From positions 30,624-94,623 of the forward strand of contig JAQIJD010000010.1 in the NCBI GenBank assembly GCA_036946415.1: a stretch of DNA of 64,000 nt, given 5' to 3'. Below, piece after piece: positions 37,354-46,163 of the stretch. A program made the position numbers and the translations under genes. The stretch comes from Sphingomonas_Q fennica_A (GTDB lineage: Bacteria > Pseudomonadota > Alphaproteobacteria > Sphingomonadales > Sphingomonadaceae). The notes below the pieces were generated by a model. It was given only the letters and a program-made list of their open reading frames with translations. It had not been told where the DNA came from and did not search any database. Within the stretch, counting starts at the first letter, position 1. Every line of letters begins with the position of its first letter.

Positions 37354-38062
37354 CTACAAGGCCCTCTCGTTCGATTGCTACGGCACGCTGATCGATTGGG
37401 AATCGGGGATGATCGAGGCGCTGTCGGCGCTGACCGCCCGCGTGCCGGGCCTGACCCGCAACCGGATCCTGGAAGCGCACGCGCGCCACGAATCCGGCCA
37501 GCAGCGGCAGACGCCGGGCAAGCGCTATGCCGAGCTGCTGCCGATCGTCTACAAGCGGCTCGCGGAAGAATGGGGCGTGCCCGCCTCGATCGACGAGTGC
37601 GAGGCCTATGGCCGCTCGGTGCGCGACTGGCCGGCCTTCGCCGATACGGCCGGCGCGCTGCAATATCTGAAGAAGCATTACAAGCTCATCATCCTGTCCA
37701 ACGTCGACAACCGCACCTTCAGCTTCAGCAACGAGAAACTGGAGATCGAATTCGACGCCATCTACACGGCGGAGGATGTCGGCGCGTACAAGCCCGACGA
37801 CCGCAACTTCACCTATATGCTCGATCATATCGGCGCGCTGGGGCTGGAACCGGGCGATCTGCTGCACACCGCCGAAAGCCTGTTCCACGATCACGTGCCC
37901 GCCAACCGGCACGGCCTGGCATCGTGCTGGATCTACCGGCGTTTCCAGGACGAGGGGTTCGGCGCGACGATGAACCCCGGCGAGACGCCGCGCACCGACT
38001 TTCGCTTCACCTCGATGGCCGCGCTTGCCAAGGCGCACCAGAGTGCGCTGATGAACGACTGA
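37340..38062 (+). CDS. HAD-superfamily hydrolase, haloacid dehalogenase type II-like
   Basis: A 240-residue protein. Motif I SFDCYGTLIDWESG carries the nucleophilic aspartate. Motif II is the serine in LIILSNVDNRTF, the motif III lysine is in VGAYKPDDRNFTYML, and the motif IV region is LLHTAESLFHDHVPA. This is the L-2-haloacid dehalogenase-like subgroup, but many members are phosphatases. It overlaps the end of the aminotransferase by 14 bases, so it is co-translated with it. It may dephosphorylate or dehalogenate an intermediate. The substrate is unknown. Confidence 0.88.
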   Translation: MRLTDYKALSFDCYGTLIDWESGMIEALSALTARVPGLTRNRILEAHARHESGQQRQTPGKRYAELLPIVYKRLAEEWGVPASIDECEAYGRSVRDWPAFADTAGALQYLKKHYKLIILSNVDNRTFSFSNEKLEIEFDAIYTAEDVGAYKPDDRNFTYMLDHIGALGLEPGDLLHTAESLFHDHVPANRHGLASCWIYRRFQDEGFGATMNPGETPRTDFRFTSMAALAKAHQSALMND

Positions 38063-38089
38063 GGCGGAGACAGGACGAAAGGGTGTACG

Positions 38090-38542
38090 ATGCCGAACAT
38101 GCCCAAGTTCGATCGGATCGACATCGATATCCTGGCCGAATTGCAGCAGCGTGGACGGGTCACCGATACCCGGCTCGCCGACGAGGTCGGCCTTTCGGCG
38201 AGCCCCTGTCATGCGGGTCGAGCAGCTGCAAGGCGTCGGCTGAATCACCGCCTATGGCGCCAGCATCCATCTGGCTGAGCCCGGCGACGTGCAGATCGTC
38301 TAAAGTCAGAGAACGGCATCCGTGCCCATCGGGAAGTAGTCGATTGCCGCCTCGTCAGTGGCGGTTTCGATGATCTGCTGAAGTTCGTCGTGCGAAACGT
38401 CCAGTATCTTCGGCCGACCATCGAGCCGATCCTGGATAGCAATAACGGCATCAACAAACACCTCCCGTATATCGTCATCAAATCGCCGATCAGCAACGGG
38501 CGGGCGCCGATCCGCAGCCTGTTCGTGGACAAACCGACCTAA
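38090..38542 (+). pseudogene. Decayed Lrp/AsnC-family regulator
   Basis: The gene can be read only in pieces. 38090-38209 gives the Lrp helix-turn-helix start (KFDRIDIDILAELQQRGRVT, then RLADEVGLSASPC). After a frameshift at about 38210, MRVEQLQGVG is followed by stop TGA at 38241, then ITAYGASIHLAEPGDVQIV and stop TAA at 38301. About 20 residues of the middle are missing. From 38312 a third frame gives an intact C-terminal effector half (DCRLVSGGFDDLLKFVVRNV to YIVIKSPIS) with stop at 38540-38542. A frameshift, an internal stop and a deletion mark this as a real pseudogene. It follows the HAD gene by 27 bases and probably once regulated this amine cluster. Confidence 0.85.
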
Positions 38543-38784
38543 TCGACGTGACGGCCACGCCCTGCCGCTTCCGTTGCGGTGGCAAACCAAATCCACTGGA
38601 TAGGCCCAACAAAACGGCAACCTCTGCCAAGGCGCCCGTGTTAGCCAAGTCTTGCAAATAAAAGACATCGCAGGGCCCGCTTCGGCGGGAGTGGACAGAG
38701 ATAAAGCTGGAAGACGGGCAATAGCCGTTTTCCGGGCCGGCGGCTCGCGCCGTCGTTTCCAATAAACCTTGGGGGGCTTATCCG
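38543..38784. other. AT-richer intergenic region before TonB receptor gene
   Basis: This gap of 242 bases has lower GC than its surroundings and no gene I can support. It holds a small TTCG-loop hairpin (CCCGCTTCGGCGGG near 38678) and stretches such as GCAAATAAAAGACATCGC and GGACAGAGATAAAGC that could contain the promoter of the TonB receptor gene at 38785. A GGGGGG run lies about eight bases before the ATG as a ribosome site. No clear -35/-10 pair was identified. Confidence 0.4.
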
Positions 38785-41415
38785 ATGGTGTCCAGATCGA
38801 TCCGCTTTTCGTCCGTCTCGGTTGCGGCGGTCATGTTGCCCGGCATCGCCGCGGCGCAGAACGTGCCGCCGCCGGCCCCCGTCAACACGGTGGCGCAGGC
38901 GATCAATCCCGACATCCCGCCCAACGATGCGGAAACGGTGGTCGTCACCGGCGTGCGCGGCCAGGCCCGCACCGTCGCCGATTCGCCGGTGCCGATCGAC
39001 GTCATCAGCCCGCGCGAGATCCGCTCCGTCTCGAACACGGACACGGTCGACGTGTTGCGCACCGTGATCCCCAGCCTCAACGTCACGCGGGCGCCCAACA
39101 GCACCACCGGCACCTTCATCCGTTCGGTCACGCTGCGCGGGCTGCCCGAGGACAAGACGCTGCTCCTCGTCAATTCCAAGCGCCGCCACCGCACCGCCAG
39201 CGTCGGCATCTCGGGCGCGGGCGCGCATGGCCAGGATTCGGCGGTGATCCCCTCGCTCGCGCTGCGATCGATCGAAGTGCTGCGCGACGGCGCCGCCGCC
39301 CAATATGGATCGGATGCGATCGCCGGCGTCGTCAACTTCATCCTCAACGACGCCGATCACGGCGTCGCCGCCACCGCGCAGGCGGGGCAATATTACAAGG
39401 GCGATGGCGAGAGCCTGATGGCGGCGGTCAACGCCGGCTTCAAGATCGGCGCGCGCGGCTTCCTGAACGTCACCGCCCAGTTCAACGACGATCAGAACAC
39501 CAACCGCGCCAACCAGTTCACGACGACGGTGTTCGATGCCCGCGCCTATGCCGCGGCCAATCCGGCCTATGCCGCGCTGGTCGATCTCGATCGTCCGCTT
39601 CAGCCGAGCGGCCAGCCCAAGAACCGCGCGATCCGCACCTTCGTCAATTCGGGCTACGACGTGACCGACGACGTGCGCGTCTACGCGTTCGGCAACTATT
39701 CCTGGTCGCGCGGGCTGGCCTTCGGCAATTATCGCTATCCGGTCGCCGGCCAGCCGGTCAACGACGTGCCGGTGCGGTTGCAGAACGGCAGCATCTTCCG
39801 CTTCAACCAGCTCTTCCCGGCCGGCTTCACCCCCCATTTCACCGGCACGGTGCAGGATATGAGCAGCGTCGGCGGGGTGAAGGGTCAGGTCGATCTGGGC
39901 GGCAACGCGCTCAGCTACGACGTCGGCATGCGCTACGGCTGGAACAAGATCGTCTACCGCATCTTCAACACCGTCAATCCGTCACTCGGGCCGGCATCGC
40001 CGCGCGAATTCACGCCCAATACCTATACCAACGAGGAATTGGGGGTGAACGGCGACTTCAGCTACGAAGTCCCCGTCGCCGCCTTCGCCAAGCCGCTGAC
40101 GCTGAGCGCGGGGTTCGAGGCGCGCAAGGAAACCTACAAGATCTTCCCCGGCGATCCCGCCTCCTACGCCGCCGGCACCTTCTCCCGCCCCGATCCCTTC
40201 GGCTTCTGCAACGCGGCGACGCGCACGCTCAATCCCACCGCGCCGCAGAACCAGGGCATCAACTGCGCCAACTATCTCGCCGGCACGGCGGACGGTTTCG
40301 CGGGGATCGATCCGGTTTACGGCACGCTCTCCGGCGGGTCGAACGGCTTCACCGGCACGCAACCGACGATCGCAGGGTCGTTCCGCCAGCGCAGCCAGTC
40401 CGTCTATGCCGAAGTGTCGACCGACGTCGTGACCGGCGTTTTCCTCGACGTGGCCGGCCGCTACGAACATTACGACCAGTTCGGATCGACGGTGAACGGC
40501 AAGGCGGCGACGCGCATCGAACTGGTGCGGGGCGTGGCGGTGCGCGGGTCGATCGGTACCGGCTTCCATGCGCCGAGCGCCGGCTACCTCAACCAGAGCT
40601 ACGTCTCGATCCAGACGATCAACGGCATTCCGACGCTGGCCGGCCTGTTCCCCGCCACCTCGCCCGTGCCGCAATTCCTGGGTGCGACGCCGCTAAAGCC
40701 CGAAAAGTCGACCAATTTCGCGCTCGGCCTGACGCTCAACCCGATGCCGGGCTTCAGCCTGACGATCGACGGCTATCTGATCGACATCCGCGACCAGCTC
40801 TTCTCCACGTCCAACATCGCCGTCACCCCGGCGATCCGTGCGGCGATGATCGCGGCAGGCGTGCTGGGGGGCGACAGTATCTCCAGCGTCAACTTCTTCC
40901 AGAACGCCTTCGATTCGCGCACCAGGGGCCTCGACGTGGTCGGCACCTATCGCCAGCGCTGGTCGGCGGACCAGTCGACCGACTTCTTCGCCAGCCTCAA
41001 CATCAACCGCTACAAGATCCGCCGGCTCAACATCCCCAACCTGTTCAACCAGGTGTCGATCAACAACTTCCAGCGCCAGCCGCCGCGCTATCGCAGCGTG
41101 GTCAGCGTCACGCACAATATCGGCGCCGTCAGCCTGCTGGCCCGCGCCAATCTGTTCGGCTCCTATCGCGCCCAGCGCGATATCGCGCCGGCCTTCCCGA
41201 TCCAGCGGTTCGGGGCGGAAGCGCTGATCGACGTGGAGGCCACCTATCGCTTCTCGGAGATGGTCGGTCTTTCGATCGGCGCGCGCAACGTGTTCGACAA
41301 TTATCCCGATCGCGACCGGATCGGCGCCGTCACCAACGGGGCCGTCTATCGCGCGGACTCGGTGGTCGATTGGCAGGGCGGTTTCTATTACGCCCGGATC
41401 AACCTGAACTTCTGA
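38785..41415 (+). CDS. TonB-dependent receptor
   Basis: An 876-residue outer-membrane receptor. The signal peptide ends LPGIAAAQ, the TonB box is ETVVVTGVRGQAR, and the plug signatures are FIRSVTLRGLPEDKTLLLVN and VLRDGAAAQYGSDAIAGVVN. The barrel ends FYYARINLNF with terminal phenylalanine. It is of the class with a long plug that often imports oligosaccharides, peptides or aromatic dimers. The spermidine-dehydrogenase-like gene follows after 30 bases on the same strand, so the receptor may bring in its substrate. The ligand is unproven. Confidence 0.9.
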   Translation: MVSRSIRFSSVSVAAVMLPGIAAAQNVPPPAPVNTVAQAINPDIPPNDAETVVVTGVRGQARTVADSPVPIDVISPREIRSVSNTDTVDVLRTVIPSLNVTRAPNSTTGTFIRSVTLRGLPEDKTLLLVNSKRRHRTASVGISGAGAHGQDSAVIPSLALRSIEVLRDGAAAQYGSDAIAGVVNFILNDADHGVAATAQAGQYYKGDGESLMAAVNAGFKIGARGFLNVTAQFNDDQNTNRANQFTTTVFDARAYAAANPAYAALVDLDRPLQPSGQPKNRAIRTFVNSGYDVTDDVRVYAFGNYSWSRGLAFGNYRYPVAGQPVNDVPVRLQNGSIFRFNQLFPAGFTPHFTGTVQDMSSVGGVKGQVDLGGNALSYDVGMRYGWNKIVYRIFNTVNPSLGPASPREFTPNTYTNEELGVNGDFSYEVPVAAFAKPLTLSAGFEARKETYKIFPGDPASYAAGTFSRPDPFGFCNAATRTLNPTAPQNQGINCANYLAGTADGFAGIDPVYGTLSGGSNGFTGTQPTIAGSFRQRSQSVYAEVSTDVVTGVFLDVAGRYEHYDQFGSTVNGKAATRIELVRGVAVRGSIGTGFHAPSAGYLNQSYVSIQTINGIPTLAGLFPATSPVPQFLGATPLKPEKSTNFALGLTLNPMPGFSLTIDGYLIDIRDQLFSTSNIAVTPAIRAAMIAAGVLGGDSISSVNFFQNAFDSRTRGLDVVGTYRQRWSADQSTDFFASLNINRYKIRRLNIPNLFNQVSINNFQRQPPRYRSVVSVTHNIGAVSLLARANLFGSYRAQRDIAPAFPIQRFGAEALIDVEATYRFSEMVGLSIGARNVFDNYPDRDRIGAVTNGAVYRADSVVDWQGGFYYARINLNF

Positions 41416-41445
41416 ACCGGGGCGCCGGCCGCGCCGATTTCCTCG

Positions 41446-43434
41446 ATGGGATTGCAGATGACGGGCGAGGACAAGGACCTGGGGATGAACGCCGCAATCT
41501 CGCGGCGCGATTTCGTGCAGGGAATCGCCGCCGCTTCGGCCACGCTCGGCCTCAGCGATACGGCCGGCGCGCAGCGTAAGCAGCGGGCGGCGGGGCTGGA
41601 AACCGATCCCGGCAATTATCCCCCGCTCCGCACCGGCATGCGCGGCGCGCATCCCGGCGCGTTCGAAAGCGCGCATGCCCTGCGCGACGGCGATGCGGTG
41701 CCGGGCGGCACGCGGACGGGCGAGACCTACGATCTGGTCGTCGTCGGCGGCGGGTTGAGCGGCCTCGCCGCCGCCTGGTTCTACCGCCAGCGCGCAGGCG
41801 GCGATGCCAAGATCCTGATCCTCGACAATCACGACGATTTCGGTGGCCACGCCAAGCGCAACGAATTCGTCTACAACGGCCGCAAGCTGATGACGACGGG
41901 CGGCTCGTCCTATTTCGTTGGCCCCGATGCCTGGACGACGGACGCCATCTCGATCGTCAACGCGATGGGGGTCGACTGGCGCGAGCAGGGGTCGCGCGGC
42001 GGGGCCAATGCCGGATCGGCGATGGGCCTCCAGCAGGCGACGATGTTCCGCAAGGAGGTCTACGGCCGCGACCAGCTGGTCGTCGGCGGATCGCCGCTGA
42101 AACCGACCGCCGACTATCTGGCCCGCACGCCGCTGCCGCAGCCGTTGCAGGCCGAGATCCTGCGCCTCTACACCGGCAAGACCGATTATCTGGCGGGGAT
42201 GAGCGAGGCGGACAAGATCGCCAAGCTGCGATCGATCAGCTACCGCGACTATCTGCTGACGGTGGCGAAATTCCCGCCCGCGATCCTCGATTTCACCGCC
42301 GGCGTCTGGTGCCTCGGCAACGACATGGCGAGCGCGTGGATGGCCTTCTTCCGGTTCAAGCCGGGGTTCGACGGCCTGGGGCTCACCCGCCCGCCCTATT
42401 CCCCCGAGGGCCCCGAACAGACCGCCACCGATTATACGCTGCCCGGCGGCAATTCCGATCTGGCGCGGCTGCTGGTGCGCGCGCTGGTGCCGGAATCGCT
42501 GCCCGGCGGCGACTGGAAGTCGGTGGAGACGGCGCGCACCAACTATGCCACGCTCGATCGCGCCGGCGCGCCGACCCGCATCCGGCTGAGCAGCATCGTC
42601 CTGAAGGCGATCCACGTCGGCAACACCCCCAGGCAGTTCGAGTCCGATGGGCGCGAGGTGGAGATGACCTACGTCCAGGGTGGCCGTGCCTTCTCCGTCC
42701 GCGGCAAGGACGTGGTGATGGCGGGGATGAACAATATGGTCCCCTACATCTGCCCCGAAATGCCCGATGAGCAGAAGGTTGCGCTGCACAAGGCGGTCCG
42801 CGCCGCCAACCAGACGACCAACGTGCTGTTCCGCAACTGGGAGGCGTTCGCGCGGCTGAAGACCAACCGGGTGATGTTCCCGCGGACCTTCTACGAAGGC
42901 ATGAGCCTCAATTTCGGCCGTGACGTCGGCGGCATCGCCATGCCGCAGAAGCCGGACGATCCGATCATCGTGGGGTTCAGCACCGCCGCCAATTCGGGCA
43001 TCGCCGCCAATCCGACGATGGTTTCCGAATTGCTCGGCGGCCAGTCGCCCTCGCCCGGCACGCCGATGGACGACCAGTTCCGCATGATCCGCGCCGGCCT
43101 GCTGCAAACCGAATTCGCCCATTTCGAGCGGGCGGTGCGCACGCAGGCGGCGGCGGCGCTCGGCGGTGGCGGCTTCGATCCGGCGCGCGACATCCTGGCG
43201 ATCACCGTCAACCGCTGGCCGCACGGCTTCGCCACCGGCCGCAACACGCTCTTCGATCCGGTCGGGGAGGGGGACGTGTCGCCGACCGTCGTCGCCAGCA
43301 AGCGGTTCGGGCGGATCGCGATCGCCAATTCGGATTCCACCGGCGTCGGCATCGCCCAGACCGCGCTGGATGCCGCGGCGCGCGCGGTGCGCGACCTGGA
43401 GACACGCAACTACGGCTATTACGAGACCTTCTGA
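41446..43434 (+). CDS. FAD-dependent amine oxidoreductase, spermidine dehydrogenase-like
   Basis: A 662-residue flavoprotein. The N-terminus has a twin-arginine leader (ISRRDFVQGIAAASATLGL), so it is exported folded. PPLRTGMRGAHPGAFESAHA and the Rossmann motif YDLVVVGGGLSGLAAAWFY, then LILDNHDDFGGHAKRNEF, closely recall spermidine dehydrogenases (SpdH), which cut spermidine to 1,3-diaminopropane and 4-aminobutanal. Downstream starts at 41458 and 41485 are possible. It follows a TonB receptor. Its aldehyde product would suit the aldehyde dehydrogenase at 34192, and its amines the aminotransferase at 35977. Family confidence is good; true spermidine activity is inferred. Confidence 0.78.
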   Translation: MGLQMTGEDKDLGMNAAISRRDFVQGIAAASATLGLSDTAGAQRKQRAAGLETDPGNYPPLRTGMRGAHPGAFESAHALRDGDAVPGGTRTGETYDLVVVGGGLSGLAAAWFYRQRAGGDAKILILDNHDDFGGHAKRNEFVYNGRKLMTTGGSSYFVGPDAWTTDAISIVNAMGVDWREQGSRGGANAGSAMGLQQATMFRKEVYGRDQLVVGGSPLKPTADYLARTPLPQPLQAEILRLYTGKTDYLAGMSEADKIAKLRSISYRDYLLTVAKFPPAILDFTAGVWCLGNDMASAWMAFFRFKPGFDGLGLTRPPYSPEGPEQTATDYTLPGGNSDLARLLVRALVPESLPGGDWKSVETARTNYATLDRAGAPTRIRLSSIVLKAIHVGNTPRQFESDGREVEMTYVQGGRAFSVRGKDVVMAGMNNMVPYICPEMPDEQKVALHKAVRAANQTTNVLFRNWEAFARLKTNRVMFPRTFYEGMSLNFGRDVGGIAMPQKPDDPIIVGFSTAANSGIAANPTMVSELLGGQSPSPGTPMDDQFRMIRAGLLQTEFAHFERAVRTQAAAALGGGGFDPARDILAITVNRWPHGFATGRNTLFDPVGEGDVSPTVVASKRFGRIAIANSDSTGVGIAQTALDAAARAVRDLETRNYGYYETF

Positions 43435-43471
43435 GCGGGGCGGCGGGGGGGCGTCATGCCGCCCGCCCCGC
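43435..43471. terminator. GC-rich stem-loop between convergent genes
   Basis: A nine-base perfect stem, GCGGGGCGG (43435-43443) and CCGCCCCGC (43463-43471), starts at the stop codon of the spermidine-dehydrogenase-like gene. The BLUF gene ends 37 bases further on the other strand. There is no T-tract. The position between convergent genes supports a terminator role. Confidence 0.45.
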
Positions 43472-43507
43472 CACGGCCCATCGTCGATCGTCCGGCCGGC
43501 CGAGCGC

Positions 43508-43915
43508 TTATGCCGCAACCCGGTCCCGCCGCGCGAATTGCAGGAACTGGGCGGCGACGTTGACATCCGTGACGTTCCGGACCGAATTCTCCACGGCCGC
43601 CACGAGATCGTCGGTGGTCTGGTCGAAGCGATGCGCAGCCATCGCCCATCCGCCGAATTCGGTTGCCGGGACGGTGCGATCCTTCAGCACGACGATCGCC
43701 CGATGGCGCGGATCGGCCCTGATCGTCTCCAGCGCCGTCTCCAGCGCCGCGGGCGCGCCTTCCAGCGCCTGAAGGAAGCGCCGGCCGTCGAACATGAGCA
43801 GGCCGCTGATCCGGCGCAGCGCGTTGTTGCGCCGGGAGACGGACAGGATGGCCGGCATCTCCGCTTCCTGAAAACCCGGCGATGCGGTGCTGATGTAGAT
43901 GAGCTGACGAACCAT
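43508..43915 (-). CDS. BLUF-domain blue-light photoreceptor
   Basis: A 135-residue stand-alone BLUF protein that binds FAD. The key residues are present: Tyr7 in QLIYIS, Asn31 in RRNNALRRISGLL, Gln49 in FLQALEG, and Trp90/Met92 in FGGWAMAAH. DPRHRAIVVL is also typical. The C-terminal 40 residues form the two capping helices of short BLUF proteins. No output domain is attached, so signalling must pass through a partner protein. It is on its own strand between the amine oxidoreductase and the ZIP gene, with no cyclic-di-GMP enzyme nearby. The partner cannot be named. Confidence 0.93.
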   Translation of the reverse strand: MVRQLIYISTASPGFQEAEMPAILSVSRRNNALRRISGLLMFDGRRFLQALEGAPAALETALETIRADPRHRAIVVLKDRTVPATEFGGWAMAAHRFDQTTDDLVAAVENSVRNVTDVNVAAQFLQFARRDRVAA

Positions 43916-44022
43916 ACACGCCCCCTCCTGGCGGGCAGGGCGGGGGTAGAAGCGTTGCGTTAACAGCGTCTTGCCACGGGCGGATCGATGACGGGGGCGT
44001 GGCCGTTCTGCCTTCCGTGACG

Positions 44023-44778
44023 ATGGCGGTGCAAGCGGGCCTGTGGGGCCTTCTGGGCGGATCGGCGCTGCTGCTGGGGGCGGCGGTGGCGTATCTGGTG
44101 CACCTGCCGCAGCGCCTGATCGCGGCGGTCATGGCGATCGGATCGGGCGTGCTGATCTCCGCCGTCGCCTTCGAACTGATGGACGAGGCGTATCGGCGGG
44201 GCGGCTTCGATTCCACCGCGCTCGGCTTCCTGGGCGGTGCCTGCGTCTACACGATCGCCAACGTCGTCGTCTCGCGTGCCGGGGCGCGGCATCGCAAGCG
44301 ATCGGGCTCCGATCCCGCCAGGCGCCAGCCGCCGGCCGCCAGCGGCTCGGGCCTCGCCATCGCGATCGGCGCGCTGCTGGACGGGATACCCGAATCGGTG
44401 GTGATCGGCGTCAGCCTGCTCGAAGGCGCGGGGGTCAGCTTCGTCACCGTCGCGGCGGTGTTCCTGTCGAACGTGCCGGAGGGGCTGTCGAGCGCGGCCG
44501 GCATGAAGCGCGCCGGGCACGGCCCTGCCTATATCTTCGGCGTCTGGGGCGGGATCGCCATGCTTTCGGGCCTCGCCGCCCTGATCGGCAACGTGGCGCT
44601 GGCCGGCGCGGACCCCGACCTGATCGCGGGGACGACGGCGGTGGCGGCGGGTGCCATCCTGGCGATGCTGGTCGACACCATGATCCCCGAGGCGACCGAG
44701 GAAACGCACGAATTCTCCGGCCTGATCACGGTGGGTGGCTTTCTGATCGCGTTCGTGCTGTCCAAACTGGGCGGATAG
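44023..44778 (+). CDS. ZIP-family metal cation transporter
   Basis: A 251-residue inner-membrane protein with about eight hydrophobic segments. The central metal-site helices read AIGALLDGIPESVVIGVSL and VFLSNVPEGLSSAAG. The second keeps the NxPEG core of ZIP proteins, and the first has DGIPES in place of HNxPEG. That change may alter metal choice. GTG 43999 would add eight residues and is an alternative start. It likely imports zinc, iron or manganese. It stands alone between the BLUF gene and the quinate-type locus. Confidence 0.85.
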   Translation: MAVQAGLWGLLGGSALLLGAAVAYLVHLPQRLIAAVMAIGSGVLISAVAFELMDEAYRRGGFDSTALGFLGGACVYTIANVVVSRAGARHRKRSGSDPARRQPPAASGSGLAIAIGALLDGIPESVVIGVSLLEGAGVSFVTVAAVFLSNVPEGLSSAAGMKRAGHGPAYIFGVWGGIAMLSGLAALIGNVALAGADPDLIAGTTAVAAGAILAMLVDTMIPEATEETHEFSGLITVGGFLIAFVLSKLGG

Positions 44779-44794
44779 GGCGCGCGCGACGCGC

Positions 44795-44834
44795 TTGACA
44801 GCATCTGAAAATGTTACGAACTAGTCCCTATAAC
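44795..44834 (+). promoter_or_regulatory. Promoter with candidate TetR operator upstream of MFS gene
   Basis: A consensus TTGACA lies at 44795-44800. The motif GTTACGAACTAGTCC follows at 44813-44827, and TATAAC is at 44829-44834. The motif is an imperfect version of the palindrome seen at 51676-51693 and 52436-52451. No good -10 lies at standard spacing from TTGACA, so the exact promoter is uncertain. The ATG of the MFS gene is at 44848 behind AGGGGAGAGG. Repression by the local TetR protein is inferred from the shared motif. Confidence 0.6.
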
Positions 44835-44847
44835 AGGGGAGAGGCCG

Positions 44848-46146
44848 ATGGGTGGAGCGTTGGACAGCCGCGTCGCGGCGACAGGGGCGACGCGCGTCCG
44901 CTATGGCGTGCTGGGGCTGATCGCCACCGCCACGCTCATCAACTATCTCGATCGCACGATCGTCGGCATCGCCGCCCCCGCGCTGACCGCCGAACTGGCG
45001 ATCAGCCCGGCGCTGATGGGGGTGATCTTCTCCGCCTTCAGCTGGAGCTATGCGCTGGCGCAGGTGCCGGGCGGCGCCTTCCTCGACCGGTTCGGGACGC
45101 GGCTCACCTACGGCCTGTCGCTTGCGTCCTGGTCGTTCTTCACGCTGTGCCACGCCTTCGTCGGCGGCGTGGCGGGGCTGCTCGGCCTCAGGATGGCGCT
45201 GGGCATCGCCGAAAGCCCGTGCTTTCCCGCCAACAGCCGCGTCGTGGCGACGTGGTTTCCGCGCCAGGAACGGGCGCTGGCGACCGGCATCTACACCGTC
45301 GGCGAATATATCGGCCTCGCCTTCCTCAGCCCGCTGCTGTTCGCGATGCTGGCCTATTGGGGATGGCGATCGCTGTTCGTGGCGACGGGCGTCGCCGGCA
45401 TCGCCTTCGCCGCCGTCTGGTGGTGGCGCTATCGCGAGCCGGGGCAGAGCCGCGCCAATCGCGCCGAACTGGCGATGATCGCGGACGGCGGCGGATTGAT
45501 CGACCAGCCCCGGCGGCAGGCGATCGACTGGCGCGATGCCGGCCGGCTGCTGCGCCATCGCCAGATGTGGGGCATCTGCCTCGGCCAGTTCGCGGGCAAT
45601 TCGACGCTGGTCTTCTTCCTCACCTGGTTCCCCAGCTATCTGGCGACTGAACGGCACATGGACTGGCTGAAGATCGGCTTCTTCGCGGTGCTGCCGTTCA
45701 TCGCCGCCTCGATCGGCGTGCTGTTCGGCGGCTGGTGGTCGGACAGGATGCTGAAGCAGGGGCGCTCGCCCAACGTCGCGCGCAAGCTGCCGATCGTGCT
45801 GGGCCTGCTGCTCGCCTCCACCATCGTCCTCGCCAATTTCGTGGCTGATGACCGGCTCGTCATCGCCATCCTGAGCCTCGCCTTCTTCGCGCAGGGGATG
45901 GCGGCGCTCGGCTGGACGCTCGTCAGCGACATCGCGCCGGAAGGGCTGCTGGGCGTGACGGGCGGCGTGTTCAACCTGGCGGCGAACATGGCCGGCATCG
46001 TCACGCCATTGGCGATCGGGTTGATCGTGGCGGGGACGGGCAGCTTCTTCTACGCGCTGGCCTTCATCGGCCTCGTCGCGCTGATGGGGGCGTTCGCCTA
46101 TATCGTGATCCTGGGCGACGTGAAGCGGATCGTGATCGCGCGCTGA
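44848..46146 (+). CDS. MFS transporter, ACS-like; probable quinate/shikimate or related acid uptake
   Basis: A 432-residue permease with about 12 hydrophobic segments. Helix 1 and loop INYLDRTIVGIAAPALTAEL is typical of the anion:cation symporter group (hexuronate, quinate and similar acids). GGAFLDRFGTRLTYG is the loop 2-3 motif, and ALGIAESPCFPANSRVVATW is the ACS signature in helices 4-5. The gene carries the operator motif in front and converges on quiC with an 17-base gap. The context suggests uptake of quinate, shikimate or a related acid. The family is firm; the substrate is inferred from neighbours. Confidence 0.82.
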   Translation: MGGALDSRVAATGATRVRYGVLGLIATATLINYLDRTIVGIAAPALTAELAISPALMGVIFSAFSWSYALAQVPGGAFLDRFGTRLTYGLSLASWSFFTLCHAFVGGVAGLLGLRMALGIAESPCFPANSRVVATWFPRQERALATGIYTVGEYIGLAFLSPLLFAMLAYWGWRSLFVATGVAGIAFAAVWWWRYREPGQSRANRAELAMIADGGGLIDQPRRQAIDWRDAGRLLRHRQMWGICLGQFAGNSTLVFFLTWFPSYLATERHMDWLKIGFFAVLPFIAASIGVLFGGWWSDRMLKQGRSPNVARKLPIVLGLLLASTIVLANFVADDRLVIAILSLAFFAQGMAALGWTLVSDIAPEGLLGVTGGVFNLAANMAGIVTPLAIGLIVAGTGSFFYALAFIGLVALMGAFAYIVILGDVKRIVIAR

Positions 46147-46163
46147 GCCGTCTACACCGCCGC

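Noticed and set aside
38306..38668. A 120-residue minus-strand open frame across the Lrp remnant
   Set aside because: The plus strand here encodes a clear Lrp effector half, and the minus-strand product has no recognisable feature.
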